Assembly: GCF_005116575.1 (NCBI RefSeq)
Contig: NZ_SWCN01000040.1
Span: 1 to 34,802, forward strand
Source of the DNA: Desulforhopalus sp. IMCC35007
Lineage (GTDB): Bacteria > Desulfobacterota > Desulfobulbia > Desulfobulbales > Desulfocapsaceae
Length of the DNA stretch: 34,802 bases
Reading direction: 5' to 3'
Position 1 is the stretch's first letter; each line of letters starts with the position of its first letter. Shown here in pieces: positions 32,324 through 34,802 of the stretch. Position numbers and translations under genes: made by a program. The notes under the pieces are model-generated. The model saw only the letters and a program-made list of their open reading frames with translations. It was not told the DNA's origin and ran no database searches.

Positions 32324-32515
32324 ATGCTTGCAACCGATAAAATTTCTAATGCGTTTAAGGCTATAGTTGAAGAAGCTGAAAAAATTTCAAAAGATGCAAC
32401 GGCCGAAGATGTGCTCAAGGTCGCTAAGACTATAATTTCCATCGCCAAACATCAAAATGATATTCGTGGTGCTGAGGGTGGACATTGCACTTCGAAATGT
32501 GCCTGTCATTCTTGA
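32324..32515 (+). CDS. Small 63-residue protein with Cys/His-rich C-terminus
   Basis: ATG 32324 follows AAGGAT by 7 bases; the frame is open 31 codons further upstream, but that part has no ribosome site. The product is a helical, charged segment (ISNAFKAIVEEAEKISKDAT, EDVLKVAKTIISIAKHQNDI) followed by GGHCTSKCACHS, where three Cys and two His could bind a metal. It has no signal peptide. I do not recognise the family. A hairpin (32599-32644) with a T-run follows, supporting a short transcript. Confidence 0.65.
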   Translation: MLATDKISNAFKAIVEEAEKISKDATAEDVLKVAKTIISIAKHQNDIRGAEGGHCTSKCACHS

Positions 32516-32598
32516 TTTTCAGGTGCCGTTGCGCTGGTATATTTAATACTGCAACATGAGTTGCCGGGATTGATTGAAGGTGCATCAAGCGTTTGGAG

Positions 32599-32655
32599 AA
32601 AGGACTCGGGCGAGGTAAAGGTAGTTTTTGGCCCCGAGTCCTTTAAAGTTTTTCT
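32599..32655 (+). terminator. Intrinsic terminator after the small Cys-rich gene
   Basis: AAAGGACTCGGG (32599-32610) pairs perfectly with CCCGAGTCCTTT (32633-32644) across a 22-base loop, and a T-rich run (GTTTTTCTTTTC) follows. Confidence 0.8.
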
Positions 32656-32672
32656 TTTCTGAGCATTACCCG

Positions 32673-33308
32673 TTAATTTTCGGCAAGCGGGTAGGGATGA
32701 CTGAGTTCATCCGTTGAAAAGCTTACCGGTACGCCCTCAAAAGGAGTCCTTCTTTTCGTTGTTGGCCCGTGCGGCTCCTGCATGTCTTTTAACAATTCTA
32801 TGCTGGTCAGAAGCCCTTTGGTGTGTCTGGCAAGACGTATGGACATTCCTGCTATCTGGGCGAGTGCGTTGACAAAGTTGACATCAGCGAGGCTAGCCTC
32901 CCAGGGTTCTGCCGTGTAGACACGGAGGGCCCCGATGATTTTTCTGTTTACCCGGATCGGTACGGAAAGGATTGAGGCAATCCCTTCTTTTTGAGCGGCC
33001 TCAGGATATTGCAGGCGAGGGTCGTCCTTGGTGTCGTAGATAGCGACAGGGCCATCAGCCAGGGACTCGGCAATGGAGCGCATGGCGCTGAGGGGCCCCT
33101 TGTTCAGGTATTCATCACTGAGCCCATTGGAGGCGGCAACTTTAAGTTCCTTAGAGTGAGGATCGAGTAAAAAAAGCGCGCACCCTTTAATCTCGAGGGC
33201 GGTTTTGATGCCTTCAACGGTCATGAGAGCAATTTCTTCCGGTTCTTTTGAGTGAGAAATAGTATCAACGACCTTTAGAAACACGTCATAGTTCAATTGA
33301 TCTCGCAT
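32673..33308 (-). CDS. GAF-domain protein under riboswitch control
   Basis: This 211-residue protein is a single GAF domain (about residues 15-160) with a short basic, Pro-rich tail. GAF features are VVDTISHSKEPEEIALMTVEGIKTAL, CALFLLDPHSKELKVAASNGL, AIYDTKDDPRLQYPEAAQKEGIASILSVPI and GALRVYTAEPW. No GGDEF, EAL, kinase or DNA-binding domain is attached, so it is a stand-alone sensor that must act on a partner. ATG 33308 has GGAGGAG upstream. Its leader carries a GEMM riboswitch, implying that a cyclic dinucleotide sets its level. Confidence 0.88.
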   Translation of the reverse strand: MRDQLNYDVFLKVVDTISHSKEPEEIALMTVEGIKTALEIKGCALFLLDPHSKELKVAASNGLSDEYLNKGPLSAMRSIAESLADGPVAIYDTKDDPRLQYPEAAQKEGIASILSVPIRVNRKIIGALRVYTAEPWEASLADVNFVNALAQIAGMSIRLARHTKGLLTSIELLKDMQEPHGPTTKRRTPFEGVPVSFSTDELSHPYPLAEN

Positions 33309-33413
33309 GGTATTCTCCTCCTGGTTGAATCAACTGTGGTGCTGTAAGGTTACACGACAAGGTATTGATTCTAAAAGGGGTGGGACACACTACAGATCTT
33401 GGTGGGTACTCAT

Positions 33414-33510
33414 AAAAAAAGCCGTGCCACCTCTTCTTGAGGTAGCCCGGCTTTCTCGAGAGATCCGTGGCTTTCCGTCCCCGTTTCACTACGGGTTTGG
33501 CTTTGTCTCA
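33414..33510 (-). promoter_or_regulatory. c-di-GMP-I (GEMM) riboswitch with overlapping terminator
   Basis: On the minus strand from 33510 the order is GACAAAGCCAAACC, a CCCGT..ACGGG stem, GACGGAAAGCCACGGATCTC and AGCCGGGCTACC, a very good match to the GEMM-I consensus. The last block is the left arm of a terminator hairpin (33452 to about 33421, AGCCG..CGGCT) followed by seven T. The GCAAACC and GACGCAAAGCC elements of the consensus read GCCAAACC and GACGGAAAGCC here: a paired G-to-C and C-to-G change at the contact next to the ligand pocket, also present in the other copy. That covariation supports a folded RNA. It controls the GAF gene starting at 33308. Confidence 0.85.
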
Positions 33511-33532
33511 TTGGTAAACTCTTATACCTTCT

Positions 33533-33562
33533 ATTGTATCGAAATGGCGATGGCCTTGTCAA
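33533..33562 (-). promoter_or_regulatory. Sigma-70 promoter of the GAF gene
   Basis: On the minus strand TTGACA (33562-33557) and TACAAT (33538-33533) are 18 bp apart. The start would fall near 33526, about 16 bases ahead of the riboswitch core. Confidence 0.7.
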
Positions 33563-33696
33563 TACGACAGCGTAGCTCTGTGTTTTGTCAGGCAAAGAAA
33601 AAATGAAGAAATGTATACGGAGAAGGAAGATTATGATTATTATAAACCACAGTTCATTATGTAACTGATGAAGATCATATCCTTTAATTTTAAAAA

Positions 33697-34311
33697 GTGA
33701 GCGTGTTTGATATTATGGCAATGCAATACAGTCTGTTCCCCGAACCAAAACCAACCATAGCAATAGTTGATATAGAAACCACAGGGTTTTTAAACCAGAA
33801 AGGTTTAATCGTCGAAATAGGAATAGTGAGTCTAAACTTGAACTCGGGTACGATCAAAGAGGAGTTTGACAGCCTGATCAGGGAACCGGGTTTGAATACT
33901 GCCCATGCAAAGCCTCCCTATGGATGGATTTTTGAAAATTCCTCCCTCAGTTATGAAGAAGTGAGCAGAGCACCATTGCTTTCAGATCTCTTTAAGGAGA
34001 TTCAGTCGGTATTTGATAAATACCCCACAGGCCTTACCGCATATAATGCAGCGTTTGATCTGCCCTTTTTACGCTCAAGGTCTTTTAGCTTTAAACAGCT
34101 TCCCTGCCCAATGATTGCGGCAACTCCGGTGGTAAACCTCCCTCCAAATCCAGGCAAGAATACGCCCAAATGGCCAAAGGTCGAAGAGGCCTGGGATTTT
34201 CTGTTTGGCGATACCGGCTATATTGAAAGCCACAGGGCACTCGACGATGCAAAGCATGAGGCCGAAATCGTCTATGAGCTGTATAAGCGAGGAGACTACG
34301 TTCTCCCTTAA
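33697..34311 (+). CDS. DnaQ-like DEDDh 3'-5' exonuclease
   Basis: This product of up to 204 residues has the DEDDh exonuclease motifs: VDIETTG (Asp 25, Glu 27), AYNAAFDLPFL (Asp 121) and HRALDDAKHEA (His 179, Asp 184). Such enzymes degrade or proofread DNA or RNA from 3' ends with two metal ions. It is a stand-alone exonuclease, not attached to a polymerase, and is closest in style to the epsilon/RNase T group. The start is uncertain: GTG 33697, or ATG at 33715 or 33721, none with a good ribosome site. It has no obvious operon partner. Confidence 0.85.
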   Translation: MSVFDIMAMQYSLFPEPKPTIAIVDIETTGFLNQKGLIVEIGIVSLNLNSGTIKEEFDSLIREPGLNTAHAKPPYGWIFENSSLSYEEVSRAPLLSDLFKEIQSVFDKYPTGLTAYNAAFDLPFLRSRSFSFKQLPCPMIAATPVVNLPPNPGKNTPKWPKVEEAWDFLFGDTGYIESHRALDDAKHEAEIVYELYKRGDYVLP

Positions 34312-34802
34312 CGCTCAGCTTTAGTACTTTCATGGTGAATCCAGTATTGTCAGGGCCGTATGTGGCGGTGCAGTCCTGATTGTTACAAGCGGTTCACCAT
34401 ATCACAACAAAAAATGCGGCTGTTTTGTTGGCATCTGCAGGACAATGTCGTTGCAGTGAGCAGTGAGCAGTGTAGCTTGTGGATGTTTGGATTGTTGAAG
34501 GATCTGTTTAACCCCTACCCACCACGTCCTTTTCTGCCCATAATCCCTGTCTGTACTTAAATTTTTTCTTTAATTTTTAGTAGGTGTTCATATAGTGAAA
34601 AAGTGCTTGTACTAGCCCGTATTTCTCACCAAGTGGCAATTGGAGGCCAACAATCAAAAAATCGCGTAAAAATTGTTTTTTGGACGACACATATTTTGAA
34701 AAATGAGCCCCTGAAACATATATTTGTCGTTCTGGGTAGCATTAAAGGACAAAACCGAGCGAAATTGTCGAATATAAGACGCACCTGTCCCTTCATTTAC
34801 GC
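34312..34802. other. Gene-free end of the window
   Basis: About 490 bases with no convincing gene. ATGGTGAA (34332-34339) and TTCACCAT (34393-34400) are inverted, with TCAGG/CCTGA nested inside, which could fold as a long hairpin after the exonuclease gene. A short tandem repeat of GCAGTGA (almost three copies) lies at 34453-34472. Confidence 0.4.

Noticed and set aside
33414-33510. cGAMP-specific (GEMM-Ib) riboswitch
   Set aside because: My manual alignment places G, not A, at the discriminating position 20 equivalent, so c-di-GMP is favoured; a covariance-model alignment could change this.
34453-34472. GCAGTGA tandem repeat as a CRISPR or attachment site
   Set aside because: Only three short copies without spacers or a neighbouring integrase or cas gene.

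Overview
The window reads like chromosomal DNA of an anaerobic, Gram-negative, sulfate-reducer-type bacterium of the Desulfobacterota, perhaps Desulfobulbales. This is inferred from the gene mix: a ferrous-iron feo operon with two feoA genes, rubrerythrin, a TAXI-type TRAP transporter beside a LarA-family protein, a fused Gld-type ABC exporter, a sigma-54 activator with its -24/-12 promoter, and GEMM-type riboswitches. No rRNA, tRNA, CRISPR array, prophage or intact transposase was recognised.

Layout. 1-0.9 kb: the N-terminal half of a RecQ-type helicase (minus), broken beside short inverted repeats at the window edge. 1.6-2.9 kb (minus): two unrecognised proteins behind a c-di-GMP-I (GEMM) riboswitch with its own terminator and promoter. 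3.4-7.4 kb: a sigma-54 activator (minus) diverges from a two-gene sigma-54-promoter operon (plus) coding an exported repeat protein and a DUF2145-like exported protein. 7.8-9.1 kb: a UMF1-type MFS transporter. 9.2-12.5 kb: feoA-feoA-feoB-feoC. 12.6-14.2 kb: an orphan tryptophan synthase beta chain preceded in frame by a TrpR-like DNA-binding domain, with a 30-bp perfect palindrome at its start. 14.2-18.7 kb (minus): TAXI binding protein, fused TRAP permease and LarA-like racemase. 19.0 kb: a Fur/PerR-family regulator. 19.6-21.4 kb (minus): a CLC chloride transporter with CBS domains. 21.8-26.6 kb (minus): ABC ATPase, fused permease/GldG, DUF4340. 26.8-28.2 kb (plus): a coupled small ORF, an acidic protein and a YhcC-like radical SAM protein. 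28.4-30.4 kb: class I aminotransferase and rubrerythrin. 30.4-32.1 kb (minus): acyl-CoA synthetase. 32.3 kb: a small Cys-rich protein. 32.7-33.6 kb (minus): a GAF protein behind a second GEMM riboswitch. 33.7-34.3 kb: a DEDDh exonuclease. The last 490 bases hold no recognisable gene.

The best candidates for undescribed biology are (i) the sigma-54 activator with an unfamiliar N-terminal domain and its target operon of an exported AG-x-x-x-S repeat protein plus a DUF2145-like protein that may be a permuted papain-like thiol hydrolase; (ii) the TrpR-TrpB fusion, which could bind the palindrome at its own start; and (iii) the riboswitch-controlled pair of unknown proteins, matched by a second riboswitch of the same variant 31 kb away. 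All functional statements come from reading the sequence and recalling families; no database search was run.
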